Shown: positions 28,654 through 37,244 of the stretch, in pieces
Position numbering within the stretch: the first letter of the stretch is position 1
Layout: each line of letters opens with the position of its first letter
The notes under the pieces: generated by a model
The model's input: only the letters and a program-made list of their open reading frames with translations
Databases searched by the model: none
Told to the model about the DNA's origin: nothing
Translations under genes and position numbers: made by a program
From: Lederbergia lenta NBRC 16444
Lineage (GTDB): Bacteria; Bacillota; Bacilli; Bacillales; Bacillaceae_C
DNA length: 64,000 bases
Assembly: GCF_001591545.1 (NCBI RefSeq)
Contig: NZ_BCVC01000004.1
Span: forward strand, 62,001 to 126,000
Direction: 5' to 3'

Positions 28654-30159
28654 TTATACCCTTTTAAATAGGGGTAATAAAATATCAAATTGAGTTGATT
28701 TACCTTTCTCGCTTGTCACTTCAATTTTTCCGCCATGACCCGTAATTACTTTATGACAAAATGAAAGACCAATCCCCCAATTAGTAATGGTTGGTTTTGT
28801 TGAAAAAAAAGGCGTAAATATTTCGTCCACATTTTCAGCAGCAATTCCCGTACCGTTGTCCACGATTGTCACAGTCCCCCATTGACCTATCTCTTTAATA
28901 TTAATCCAAATATCTCCTTTGCGATGTGCAACAGCTTCTACTGAATTCTTAAGAATATTATGTATAGCCTCATGGAAATGTTCTTCATCGATATAGACCA
29001 TGATATCCCGACTCGGTTGTTTGTAGTGAATTGTGGCATCCATAGATTTTGCATGGAAACGATCAATTGCTTTTTCAATAGGTACGGCCAAAGAAGTTGC
29101 CTTCATATTTAATGTAATATGTTTTAGCTTATGGTTTGCTTCATCGATACTTTGAAAAGACGTTTCACAGGAGTTTATCATCAATTTCAAGCTATATAAT
29201 GCATCCTCATCATCAGCGAACTTTTCCTGTAAATATTCTGCTTCAGAACGTATGGCAAGCAGATGGTTTTTGATGGCATGTGTAAATGCTTTTACCCCTA
29301 GTGAAGCCGTATCAATTTTTTTCTTTGTAATAATATTAATGCTCGAATAATGCGCCTCAATCGACTTATATTTAAATACATTGAAAATCATGATGCCGAT
29401 TGCAAATAGAGCAATCAAGGGGAAGAAGCGATACTCAACTAAAAATAAATTGATTGGCGGCTGTATATAATTTGTATAGTTTCTGCTAAACGTAGTCTTC
29501 ACAAAGTTAATGGGAGCCCAATTGAACATAAGCAAGTGTACAAATGTTAGCGGAATAAGACTAATGACATTATAAAGCGTGTAATGTCGGATATATCTTA
29601 ATTTATAATAGAGAACGAAATGATGGAAAAATAAAGCAAACCCACCTATAAGGTGTAAGAAGTTGATCGATTGAAAGATGATATCCCCGATATGACTATA
29701 AGACTGGTATTCGTAAAGCTTATCTGTATCGACTGCATAATCTTGAAGCATCAGATGAATACTTGGATCATAGTATACAAATTGAATCATGCCAAAAACG
29801 CCTAATATTAAATATAAGTTGACTTGCTTTCTCTTGATTTTAAGCGTACTTACGAAAGAAAGAGCAAAACTTAAGAAGGAAAAATAAAATAGAACAATTC
29901 CAAAATTAAAGAAGCGAATTAATGTATCCGCATGGAAGTTTTGTAGAATAAGGTTATTCCACGTACCAGGACTAAAATCAATAAACTGATTAACAATATT
30001 AAAATAGTAATTGAATTTTGACAAATAGAGAGTAAAAGAAGTGTAGGCCAAAATCCACCCAATTGTTAACGTACTTAAAAAAAATATCGACGAACTTTTT
30101 AAGTTTTTATATATAAAGAATATTAAAAGCACAATACATACAAAAAACAAAAAAATCAT
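28654..30159 (-). CDS. Multi-pass membrane sensor histidine kinase
   Basis: Kinase of 501 residues with about eight hydrophobic segments in the first 275 residues and a cytoplasmic kinase core. The phosphoacceptor is probably the His in FTHAIKNHLLAIRSEAE; the ATPase part has NSVEAVAHRKG (N box), DNGTGI and WGIGLSFCHKVITGHGG. ATG 30159 has AGGAG eight bases upstream and is preferred over GTG 30168. The membrane sensor suggests detection of a small or membrane-associated signal. Its most likely partner is the LuxR-type regulator at 23613, which lies on the same strand but beyond the lyase gene. Confidence 0.85.
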   Translation of the reverse strand: MIFLFFVCIVLLIFFIYKNLKSSSIFFLSTLTIGWILAYTSFTLYLSKFNYYFNIVNQFIDFSPGTWNNLILQNFHADTLIRFFNFGIVLFYFSFLSFALSFVSTLKIKRKQVNLYLILGVFGMIQFVYYDPSIHLMLQDYAVDTDKLYEYQSYSHIGDIIFQSINFLHLIGGFALFFHHFVLYYKLRYIRHYTLYNVISLIPLTFVHLLMFNWAPINFVKTTFSRNYTNYIQPPINLFLVEYRFFPLIALFAIGIMIFNVFKYKSIEAHYSSINIITKKKIDTASLGVKAFTHAIKNHLLAIRSEAEYLQEKFADDEDALYSLKLMINSCETSFQSIDEANHKLKHITLNMKATSLAVPIEKAIDRFHAKSMDATIHYKQPSRDIMVYIDEEHFHEAIHNILKNSVEAVAHRKGDIWINIKEIGQWGTVTIVDNGTGIAAENVDEIFTPFFSTKPTITNWGIGLSFCHKVITGHGGKIEVTSEKGKSTQFDILLPLFKRV

Positions 30160-30547
30160 AATGGTCACTCCTAATGATTAACGGGGATGTTCAAAAAGTC
30201 ACCAAATGAAAACGGCGAATTGCTTGTTGGGAATAAGGTGTTCCTACTTAGGAAAACGAATCTTTGTTAAAGCAACCTCTGTACTAAAACGAACCTCTGT
30301 TAAGAACGCTCAAGTCCTGTGAGCAACACAGAGGCCAGCACATCGTGTACTAGTTTGTTTCTCCTGTAATAAAAGCATATGCTTCAGTCTTCCAAACCTT
30401 CGCGCCCCGATTTTCTCATTCCTATTCTGTCACCTTTTGAATAGGCACTGAACGGGGGGAATAAAACTTTCTACTTATTATCTCATCTGAAAACCCTTAC
30501 ATTTAATATACAACAATTTACAACAAAAATTAAGGGGGATCAGTTCC
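30160..30547. other. Divergent regulatory region between kinase and importer B
   Basis: A 388-base gap. It holds imperfect short repeats of the type CGAACCTCTGTTAA (30253-30303), a hairpin formed by CCTCTGT and ACAGAGG (about 30294-30335), and copy 2 of the duplicated promoter element. I see no coding frame. Confidence 0.5.
30455..30516 (+). promoter_or_regulatory. Duplicated promoter element, copy 2 (importer B)
   Basis: Second copy of the element seen at 24516, with the same two conserved blocks and identical 33-base spacing, ending 31 bases before the lipoprotein start. It ties importer B to the lyase in one regulon. Confidence 0.65.
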
Positions 30548-31849
30548 ATGAAAAAGAGATCCAGTATATTAGCAATTATATTTGTTTGCTTTGTTTTGCT
30601 CGTTGGCTGCTCTAGTGGCAGTTCAAAAGAAGGAAGTGCGGAAACGGGAAAATCAGAAGATACAAATGAAAAAGTTAGCTTAAAAATGGCGGTTTTCCCT
30701 GATGACCAAGAGACCTTTGAAAGGGGATATGAAGAGTTTAAGAAAAACAATCCTAACATCAATATTACATTCGAATCCTTTCCTCAACAACAATACTATG
30801 AAAAAATTCGAATGCAGCTATCAAGTGGAGAAGGATACGATTTATTCACTGGCCAGATGGACAATATGATCGACACGGGATTGTTAGCACCATTAGACGA
30901 TTATATTAAAGAAAGTGATATGGATGTTTCAGGATATGGAACGATGTATGACACGTATAAGTCAGAGGATAAAGTATTGAGTCTTCCTTATAGAAAATCA
31001 AACTGGATGCTTTATTATAATAAAGATTTATTTGATGAAAAAGGTGTAGACTACCCAAGTGATGACATGACATGGAAAGAATTTCGTGAATTGTCCAAAG
31101 AAATGACGAGTGGGAGCGGAGAAAGCAAAGTGTATGGCGCATTTCTACAACAATGGCCACAAACATGGTATATGAGTGCTGTTCAGGCTGGTGCTTCCAT
31201 TATCGATAAAGATTTGACCCCTTTTAAAGAAGCGTTGCAAATACGTATAGGTCTTGAAAAGGATGGGTCAATCATGGGTTGGTCTGAACAAGTATCGACG
31301 GGAGCACACTACAATGCAGCTTTCCAAAAAGGAAATATTGCGATGAACTTGATTGGGGACTGGCATGTTGCCCAGCTTAGAGAAGCAGAGGCAGAAGGGA
31401 CAATAGACTTCGACTGGGATGTTGTACCAATTCCACATCCTGAAGGTGTAGCGAAAAATACATCATTAGCGCTACCAGTAACAATTATGATGAATAAAAA
31501 TACAAAGCATGCAAATGAAGCATTTAAATTTATGCAATATATGACAGGTAAAGAAGGTGCCGAGCTATTTGCCTCTGAAGGGTATTTAACAGGTTATATG
31601 AATGAGGATGTTGAAAAGGCCTACCTCGGCGATGGATCGCAAAAGCCGGAGAACCTACACTACTTCCTAGAAACGAAGGAATATCCTGAGTATCCAATGC
31701 TACTTGGCGTTAAAAATATTGTTGTAGGGCAAATATTTACGCAAGAAGGCGAGTTAGCTATAATCGGTGAGCAATCTGTTGATAAAGCAATTGAGAACAT
31801 TACAAAGCGTGTAAAAAGTGAATGGGCAAACAAATATGAAGATAAGTAA
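30548..31849 (+). CDS. Sugar-binding lipoprotein, importer B (family 1, MalE/MsmE-like)
   Basis: Binding protein of 433 residues with a lipoprotein signal peptide and lipobox LVGC (Cys near residue 22). The mature part follows the family 1 pattern: NPNINITFESFPQQ, WMLYYNKDLFDEKGV, MTWKEFRELSK, AFQKGNIAMNLIGDW. It is shorter than the four Lpl-type lipoproteins in the window and belongs to a different subfamily. The start follows AAGGGGG. Sharing a promoter element with the PL8 lyase suggests it binds the lyase products, unsaturated disaccharides or short oligosaccharides (inference). Confidence 0.9.
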   Translation: MKKRSSILAIIFVCFVLLVGCSSGSSKEGSAETGKSEDTNEKVSLKMAVFPDDQETFERGYEEFKKNNPNINITFESFPQQQYYEKIRMQLSSGEGYDLFTGQMDNMIDTGLLAPLDDYIKESDMDVSGYGTMYDTYKSEDKVLSLPYRKSNWMLYYNKDLFDEKGVDYPSDDMTWKEFRELSKEMTSGSGESKVYGAFLQQWPQTWYMSAVQAGASIIDKDLTPFKEALQIRIGLEKDGSIMGWSEQVSTGAHYNAAFQKGNIAMNLIGDWHVAQLREAEAEGTIDFDWDVVPIPHPEGVAKNTSLALPVTIMMNKNTKHANEAFKFMQYMTGKEGAELFASEGYLTGYMNEDVEKAYLGDGSQKPENLHYFLETKEYPEYPMLLGVKNIVVGQIFTQEGELAIIGEQSVDKAIENITKRVKSEWANKYEDK

Positions 31850-31862
31850 GAAATAAAAATAA

Positions 31863-31906
31863 GGCACTGCAACTCCATATCTCCAAATTGCAGTGCCCAG
31901 TTTTTT
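31863..31906 (+). terminator. Terminator-like hairpin inside importer B operon
   Basis: GGCACTGCAA and TTGCAGTGCC form a perfect 10-bp stem with a 15-base loop, followed by TTTTTT. It lies between the lipoprotein and the first permease, so it probably acts as a partial terminator that keeps lipoprotein expression above permease expression. Confidence 0.85.
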
Positions 31907-31919
31907 GAAAGGAATGAAC

Positions 31920-32822
31920 ATGATGAAGCAAATTAGTAAGCCAAAATCAAAAGTAGTAAGGCGAAATCGTTTGATAGCATATACATTCCTACTGCCAAAC
32001 ATTTTAGGCTTTTTAATATTTATACTCATTCCTGTTATTGCTTCCTTTGTGATGAGTTTTACCACATGGAATGGATTCGGGAAGATAGAGTTTATTGGTT
32101 TAGAAAACTATAAAAATCTATTTTTTGATGAAAATTTTCGTATTTCATTTATTAACAGTATTCTATTTACTGTGATTTCTGTCCCAATTACCTTATTTTT
32201 GTCCGTCTTAATAGCTATTGCATTAAATAAAGGTATCCGATTTGTAAAGGTATTTCGAACTGCAGTGTTTTTACCATATGTAACTGCAACTATTGCAGTT
32301 GCAGCTGTATGGCAGCTCATTTTTAATCCCTCTATGGGACCGATCAATGGATTTCTAATGACACTTGGTATAGATAATCCCCCTGGTTGGCTATCATCCC
32401 CCAGTTGGGCGTTAGTTTCCGTTTCAATCGTGTATATATGGCATTCTATCGGCTATTATATGATTCTATTTTTGGCAGGTTTACAAGGCATTCCTAACTA
32501 TCTTTACGAAGCTGCGGATTTGGATGGAGCAGGTGCAGTTTCTAAGTTTTTCAATGTTACATTGCCGATGCTTTCTCCCATCGTCTTTTTTACAACAATT
32601 ATCGGTGTAATTAATTCCTTTAAAGTATTTGATCTTATTTATATTTTGACAAACGGAGGACCAGGTAGATCTACACATGTACTTGTGTACGACATTTATA
32701 ACACAGCTTTCAAACAATTTGAATACGGATACGCATCATCCATGGCTTATGTCTTGTTCATGCTCATTTTATTATTTGCATTTTTTCAATTTAAAGGCCA
32801 AAAAAAATGGGGAAATGAATGA
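31920..32822 (+). CDS. ABC sugar permease, UgpA/MsmF-like (importer B)
   Basis: Permease of 300 residues with six helices; EAA loop YEAADLDGAGAVSKFFNVTLPML, and the family start AYTFLLPNILGFLIFILIPV. ATG 31920 (or 31923) follows AAAGGA; an ORF extension back to 31893 lies within the hairpin and is not used. It works with the next permease and the upstream lipoprotein. No ATPase gene is present. Confidence 0.9.
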   Translation: MMKQISKPKSKVVRRNRLIAYTFLLPNILGFLIFILIPVIASFVMSFTTWNGFGKIEFIGLENYKNLFFDENFRISFINSILFTVISVPITLFLSVLIAIALNKGIRFVKVFRTAVFLPYVTATIAVAAVWQLIFNPSMGPINGFLMTLGIDNPPGWLSSPSWALVSVSIVYIWHSIGYYMILFLAGLQGIPNYLYEAADLDGAGAVSKFFNVTLPMLSPIVFFTTIIGVINSFKVFDLIYILTNGGPGRSTHVLVYDIYNTAFKQFEYGYASSMAYVLFMLILLFAFFQFKGQKKWGNE

Positions 32823-32877
32823 TTAATCGTTATTCACAGGAAATACTCATATAAACAGAAAGGAGTTGACGTTTTCA

Positions 32878-33744
32878 ATGGAAATCGCAACTAAAGCTAC
32901 AAGCAACACATCTACTCCAAAGATTCAAAAAGTACCGATAAAAAAGATAATTAAATATATGGTGATTATTTTAGTTTCATTGATGATGGTTCTTCCGTTT
33001 GTCTGGATGTTATCAGCTTCGTTAAAAGCGGAATCAGAAATTTTTGGATTTCCAATTAAGTGGATCCCCGAAACTTTTCATTGGAGTAACTATAAAGATG
33101 TGTGGACAAAAGTACCTTTCCACCTTTATTACTTAAATACGTTGAAGATAGCTGTCTTGACAACTATTTTGATTGTTATCAACAGCTCGCTCGCAGGATA
33201 TGCTTTTGCAAAAATTAAGTTTCCAGAAAGTAATCGTTTATTTTTCATCTATGTTGCAACAATGATGATCCCTTATCAAGTGATGATGATTCCGCAATTT
33301 ATGTTGATGAAGGAGATAGGGCTCGTTAATTCACATTGGGCATTGATCTTACTTGGCTCATTTAATCCGTTTGGTGTGTTCTTATTCCGTCAATTTTTCT
33401 TATCCATTCCTGATGAACTACTAGAAGCGGCGAGAATTGATGGTCTTAGTGAATTTGGAATCTATTGGAAAATTATGATGCCGTTATCAAAACCGGCAAT
33501 TGCCACGCTGGTCATATTCTCCTTCATGCATTCATGGAATGATTTCCTTGGACCATTGATTTATCTAACATCTGACAATTTATACACATTACAGTTGGGA
33601 ATTCAGCATTTTATCACGGAATATAACACAGAATATGCATTGCTTATGGCTGCCGCTGTTTCGGCAATTATACCAACGATTATTGTTTACTTTTTAGCCC
33701 AAGATCACTTTATTGAGGGAGTAGCAAACACAGGAATAAAATGA
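32878..33744 (+). CDS. ABC sugar permease, MsmG/UgpE-like (importer B)
   Basis: Second permease of importer B, 288 residues with six helices and EAA loop LEAARIDGLSEFGIYWKIMMPLSKPA. I use the ATG at 32878, about 12 bases after AAAGGAG; a TTG at 32866 abuts that site and is unlikely. The next gene encodes a sulfatase, suggesting the transported sugar is sulfated. Confidence 0.9.
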   Translation: MEIATKATSNTSTPKIQKVPIKKIIKYMVIILVSLMMVLPFVWMLSASLKAESEIFGFPIKWIPETFHWSNYKDVWTKVPFHLYYLNTLKIAVLTTILIVINSSLAGYAFAKIKFPESNRLFFIYVATMMIPYQVMMIPQFMLMKEIGLVNSHWALILLGSFNPFGVFLFRQFFLSIPDELLEAARIDGLSEFGIYWKIMMPLSKPAIATLVIFSFMHSWNDFLGPLIYLTSDNLYTLQLGIQHFITEYNTEYALLMAAAVSAIIPTIIVYFLAQDHFIEGVANTGIK

Positions 33745-33781
33745 TAAACAATAGAAAAATAATGGTAAGGAGAGAGGCAAA

Positions 33782-35194
33782 ATGAGGGATAAAGGGCAAC
33801 CAAATCTCATTTATATATTTGCAGATCAATGGCGCCGACAGGCAGTAGGATATGAAGACGAAGACCCTGTACTTACGCCAAATATTGATTCCTTTTCTCG
33901 TGAAAGTACCGTTTTAACGGATGCAGTCACAGTCTCCCCTTTATGCTCACCCCATCGTGGTTCCTTACTTACGGGGAAGTATCCAATTAACACCGGGGTA
34001 TATACAAATTGCAAAGTGGGCGCGGATCTTATGCTGAGTTCAGACGAAATATGTGTGAGTGATGTGCTTTTCAAAGCGGGTTATGAAACGGGTTATATTG
34101 GGAAGTGGCATCTTGATTTACCGGAATTGAATGTAACGGATGAACCTGAATCGGGGGCGATGGGTTGGGATGCATACACACCTCCAGGACCGAAAAGGCA
34201 TGGATTTCAGTATTGGTATTCATACGGAGCTTGGGATGATCACTTTGCCCCACATTATTGGCAAGATAGTCCAGAGAAGATAAAAGTAAATCAATGGTCA
34301 GTAGAGCATGAAACAGATTGTGCGCTGGATTTTATAAAAGATAGGAAGAGAGATAGACCATTTAGTCTTTTTATATCATGGAATCCTCCACATAGCCCAT
34401 TCGAACAAGTTCCAGAAAAATACCAGAAGCTATACAGAGAGAAAGAACTACCTTTACGTGAAAACGTACATGACTCAAAATATATTGTTCATACTGGTGA
34501 AGCGGTGGATGGAGGCTTGGAAGAGTTAAAGATAAACCAACTAAATTATTTAGCTGCAATATCGGGTATTGATGATCAGTTTGGGAGAATCTTGCAATTA
34601 TTAAGGGACGAACAGTTGGAAGAGGATACGATTGTTGTATTGACCTCTGATCATGGAGAAATGATGGGATCCCATGGCTTGATGGCGAAACATGTGTGGT
34701 ATGAGGAATCTATTGGTGTGCCTTTTATTATTCGCTGGCCCAAGGTAATTCCGCATGCGAAATCGGATGTGTTGCTAAATACAGTTGATATTATGCCAAC
34801 ACTACTACGTCTACTTGATTTGGAAATTCCAAATTCGGTAGAAGGTACTGATGTATCAAATTTGATCATCAATCAAAGAAGTGATGGACCTGAGGCTGCC
34901 TACATTTGTGGATATCCAGGTCGGAAGGAAGCAATTGAAACTTTCCGAGAAGCTGGATTAGATAACCGAGCGTATGGGTGGAGAGCAGTTCGGACACATA
35001 ACTATACATACGTTATTCATAATGGATATGCGCCAGGGGAAGAACGAGTAAGATTGCTTTATAACTTAAGAGATGACAAATTCCAATTACACCCTAAGCA
35101 GATCGATGAGTTTGAAAATCATCCAATTGCAGAAGAGCTGGACAGAAAACTACGTTCATGGCTCTCAGAGGTAAAAGATCCGTTTTTAATATAG
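33782..35194 (+). CDS. Cytoplasmic S1-type sulfatase (Cys type), third copy
   Basis: Sulfatase of 470 residues without a signal peptide. Signature CSPHR at C55-R59, metal-binding start NLIYIFADQWRR, and LTSDHGEMMGSHG near residue 285. It follows importer B directly, with GGAGAGG before its ATG, so the likely job is removing sulfate from the saccharide that importer B brings in. It differs clearly from the sulfatases at 10874 and 20346, which suggests different positional specificities. Confidence 0.9.
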   Translation: MRDKGQPNLIYIFADQWRRQAVGYEDEDPVLTPNIDSFSRESTVLTDAVTVSPLCSPHRGSLLTGKYPINTGVYTNCKVGADLMLSSDEICVSDVLFKAGYETGYIGKWHLDLPELNVTDEPESGAMGWDAYTPPGPKRHGFQYWYSYGAWDDHFAPHYWQDSPEKIKVNQWSVEHETDCALDFIKDRKRDRPFSLFISWNPPHSPFEQVPEKYQKLYREKELPLRENVHDSKYIVHTGEAVDGGLEELKINQLNYLAAISGIDDQFGRILQLLRDEQLEEDTIVVLTSDHGEMMGSHGLMAKHVWYEESIGVPFIIRWPKVIPHAKSDVLLNTVDIMPTLLRLLDLEIPNSVEGTDVSNLIINQRSDGPEAAYICGYPGRKEAIETFREAGLDNRAYGWRAVRTHNYTYVIHNGYAPGEERVRLLYNLRDDKFQLHPKQIDEFENHPIAEELDRKLRSWLSEVKDPFLI

Positions 35195-35331
35195 TTTGGA
35201 CGGCTACAAGAGAAGAAAGCTATGCTGCATTTTGTGCAGGTTGAAATATTGGCATCTGAAGAGAGAATTAATAAAAGTCTGCTGCTAGACTAGACCCTCC
35301 ATTCACGATAAATATGAAAGCTACATGTTAC

Positions 35332-35370
35332 AGCGGCTACTTACTGAGGTCATGAAAGTAGCCGCTCTTT
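35332..35370. terminator. Terminator between sulfatase and FadR-type regulator
   Basis: AGCGGCTACTT and AAGTAGCCGCT form a perfect 11-bp stem with a 13-base loop, followed by CTTTAT, between convergent genes. Confidence 0.8.
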
Positions 35371-35382
35371 ATAAGTGTAAAT

Positions 35383-36087
35383 TTATTTTACAGTCCGCGT
35401 CTTTTGCTCTATTTTCAATTTCCTAGCATACTGTAAATGTTCACTTAAAAGTTGAATGGCAAGCTCTTTATCTTTAGCTTTAAGGGCCTCTAATATCAAT
35501 TTGTGTTCTTGTATTGTTTTCATTCTATCTGCTTCATCCATTTGTGAATGTGGGGCATTGGAGAAATATTTTACGATAATATCTGTTAACTGTGTAAATA
35601 ATTGATTTTTAGTTGCTTGAATGAGTCCTCTGTGAAATTCGATATCTAATTGTTTAAACGATAGCGGATCTGTTGTTTTATCCATTCTCTCCATAATATT
35701 ATGAAGCTCTTCCAAATGTTCAGCTTCAGTATTGGCAATTATATGTTCAATTGCTGTTTTTTCTAGTAGATGCCTCAGCTCGAACAATTCATCGGTCTTT
35801 TCAGTATTCATTTCCCAGAATAAAAGTAAATGATTGAAAATAACAGTTGGATCATCTGTGTTAACAAAAGCTCCTTCTCCATGTTTAATAATAATAATCC
35901 CAGTTGATTCTAAAGTTCTTAAAGCTTCCCTTATAATTACTCGACTTACTGCTAACATCTCCGCTAAATCTCTCTCAGAAGGAAGTTTATCCCCAGTAGT
36001 CATCTTGTTTTCAACAATATACTGGCGTAAATTATCGCTCACTATTTTACTTAATGTATATCTTTCTTTATCTTGAATAGGTTTCAC
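35383..36087 (-). CDS. GntR/FadR-type regulator 1
   Basis: Regulator of 234 residues: winged helix-turn-helix (about 10-75; KLPSERDLAEMLAVSRVIIREAL) and an all-helical FCD ligand-binding domain (about 95-225, with metal-binding-type His in DIEFHRGL). The start is GTG at 36087 with GGTGAA seven bases upstream. An AGTGGTAGGACCACT palindrome lies about 60 bases upstream, matching two sites before the sialic-acid operon, so it probably represses itself and those genes. NanR of E. coli belongs to the same class; the ligand may be Neu5Ac or ManNAc (inference). Confidence 0.87.
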   Translation of the reverse strand: MKPIQDKERYTLSKIVSDNLRQYIVENKMTTGDKLPSERDLAEMLAVSRVIIREALRTLESTGIIIIKHGEGAFVNTDDPTVIFNHLLLFWEMNTEKTDELFELRHLLEKTAIEHIIANTEAEHLEELHNIMERMDKTTDPLSFKQLDIEFHRGLIQATKNQLFTQLTDIIVKYFSNAPHSQMDEADRMKTIQEHKLILEALKAKDKELAIQLLSEHLQYARKLKIEQKTRTVK

Positions 36088-36143
36088 TTGTATTCACCGC
36101 TTTTAAATTATTATGAAAAAGTTTGTAAGTAAGGAAAAATAAT

Positions 36144-36158
36144 AGTGGTAGGACCACT
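36144..36158. promoter_or_regulatory. FadR-type operator upstream of regulator 1
   Basis: AGTGGTAGGACCACT is a perfect 6-3-6 palindrome. The core TGGTAGGACCA recurs at 37132 and 37199. Confidence 0.75.
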
Positions 36159-36244
36159 GTATCATTAAATTATCATTTTCATCGTACAAGTAACTTCATC
36201 TCTATCATTATTTATTCGACTTTCAAGCTTCGTAAAATATATTT

Positions 36245-36988
36245 CTATTCCATCACTTGACTATTCTCCTCCCATTTATGAAGTATGTCATACAGATGAT
36301 ATAAATGAGCTTTCATTGCTAGTTTTGCTTTTTCAGTTTCTTTATTAATTAGCAATGTAATAATTGATTTATGCTCTTTGTAGGAAGCAATATAGTCTTC
36401 AAAATCAACAATTTCTTCCAGTTGATTCATTTTAAAGTATTCTGCAATAACATTAGATAGTTGAATATAAGTTTCATTACAGGTAGCATCAAATAAAGAA
36501 CGATGAAAATATAAATCCTCGTTTTTGGGTTTCTCGCCATTTTCGACCTTTTCGAGAATGAGGTCATTCCAGTGTGACATTTTCTTTATTTTATCCAAAT
36601 GATAGTGTTCAATCACTAACTCAATGGCACCTAATTCTAAAATAATCCTTGTATCTATTAGTTCTTTAAATTTCACTTTATCTAATTTTATAAAAGGAGA
36701 TACATTTTTGAAAAATCCTTGTATCTTTATTTCACTCACAAATATTCCTACACCTTGTTTAATTTCTATAATTCCATGTGATTGAAGTGTCTTAAGGGCT
36801 TCTCTCACAATGGTTCTACTCACCCCTAACATGTCCATTATTTCTTTCTCTGATGGTAAGCGCTTGCCAGGTTGGTAATTATTTTCAGAAATGAAGGTTT
36901 TAATCCGGTCACTTACAATTTCGGCTAATGTTTTTTGCGTTCGAGCATTATTTTCTCTCCTAATACAATAGTTGGATGGTTTTACCAA
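36245..36988 (-). CDS. GntR/FadR-type regulator 2 (possible frameshifted start)
   Basis: Second FadR-type regulator, 247 residues as an open frame, with helix-turn-helix KRLPSEKEIMDMLGVSRTIVREAL and an FCD domain. The open frame can begin only at a TTG at 36988 with no ribosome-binding site. A good AGGAGA plus ATG (36948-36946) lies out of frame and would give a family-like start, MLERKKTLAEIVSDRI, if the A6 run (complement of 36931-36936) had one more A. So the start is either a sequence error, a slippage site or a weak TTG. TGGTTTTACCA at 36977-36987 overlaps the 5' end and may be its own operator. Confidence 0.8.
   Translation of the reverse strand: MVKPSNYCIRRENNARTQKTLAEIVSDRIKTFISENNYQPGKRLPSEKEIMDMLGVSRTIVREALKTLQSHGIIEIKQGVGIFVSEIKIQGFFKNVSPFIKLDKVKFKELIDTRIILELGAIELVIEHYHLDKIKKMSHWNDLILEKVENGEKPKNEDLYFHRSLFDATCNETYIQLSNVIAEYFKMNQLEEIVDFEDYIASYKEHKSIITLLINKETEKAKLAMKAHLYHLYDILHKWEENSQVME
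36977..36987. promoter_or_regulatory. FadR-type operator at regulator 2
   Basis: TGGTTTTACCA shows the TGGT-3-ACCA architecture but a different spacer from the other sites, so it may belong to regulator 2 rather than regulator 1. Confidence 0.5.
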
Positions 36989-37077
36989 TATAGTATACTA
37001 TTATCTAAACGAGTGCGAGGTGGTTCATTATTAATATGTTAATCAAACAAAAAATAAAAAGTCTTGACAAAAATAAT

Positions 37078-37091
37078 GAAAGCGGTTAACT
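37078..37091 (+). promoter_or_regulatory. cre-like site upstream of sialic-acid operon
   Basis: TGAAAGCGGTTAAC fits the CcpA core (AAAGCG) but departs from consensus at the last two positions. A TTGACA at 37064-37069 lies just upstream. Confidence 0.4.
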
Positions 37092-37131
37092 TATAGAAAT
37101 AATATACAAAAAGTATTATAAATAATTTAAG

Positions 37132-37151
37132 TGGTAGGACCATAGTATAAT
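37132..37151 (+). promoter_or_regulatory. Operator and -10 box of the sialic-acid operon
   Basis: TGGTAGGACCA (37132-37142) is followed closely by TATAAT (37146-37151). Binding there would block RNA polymerase. Confidence 0.65.
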
Positions 37152-37198
37152 ATGGAAAGCTGAAAATCAATCAAGATGATTGAAGTTTCAAACCTAAG

Positions 37199-37209
37199 TG
37201 GTAGGACCA
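37199..37209. promoter_or_regulatory. Second operator of the sialic-acid operon
   Basis: Another TGGTAGGACCA, 67 bases after the previous copy and 35 bases before the aldolase start. Paired sites could support looping or cooperative repression. Confidence 0.7.
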
Positions 37210-37244
37210 TAATATGAATAAAACTAAGAAAAGGGTTGAATGTA

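Noticed and set aside
36931-36948. Short leader peptide MLERKKH before FadR-type regulator 2
   Set aside because: It is possible, but the frame lies inside the regulator gene and adding one base restores a normal N-terminus, so a slip or sequence error is the simpler reading.
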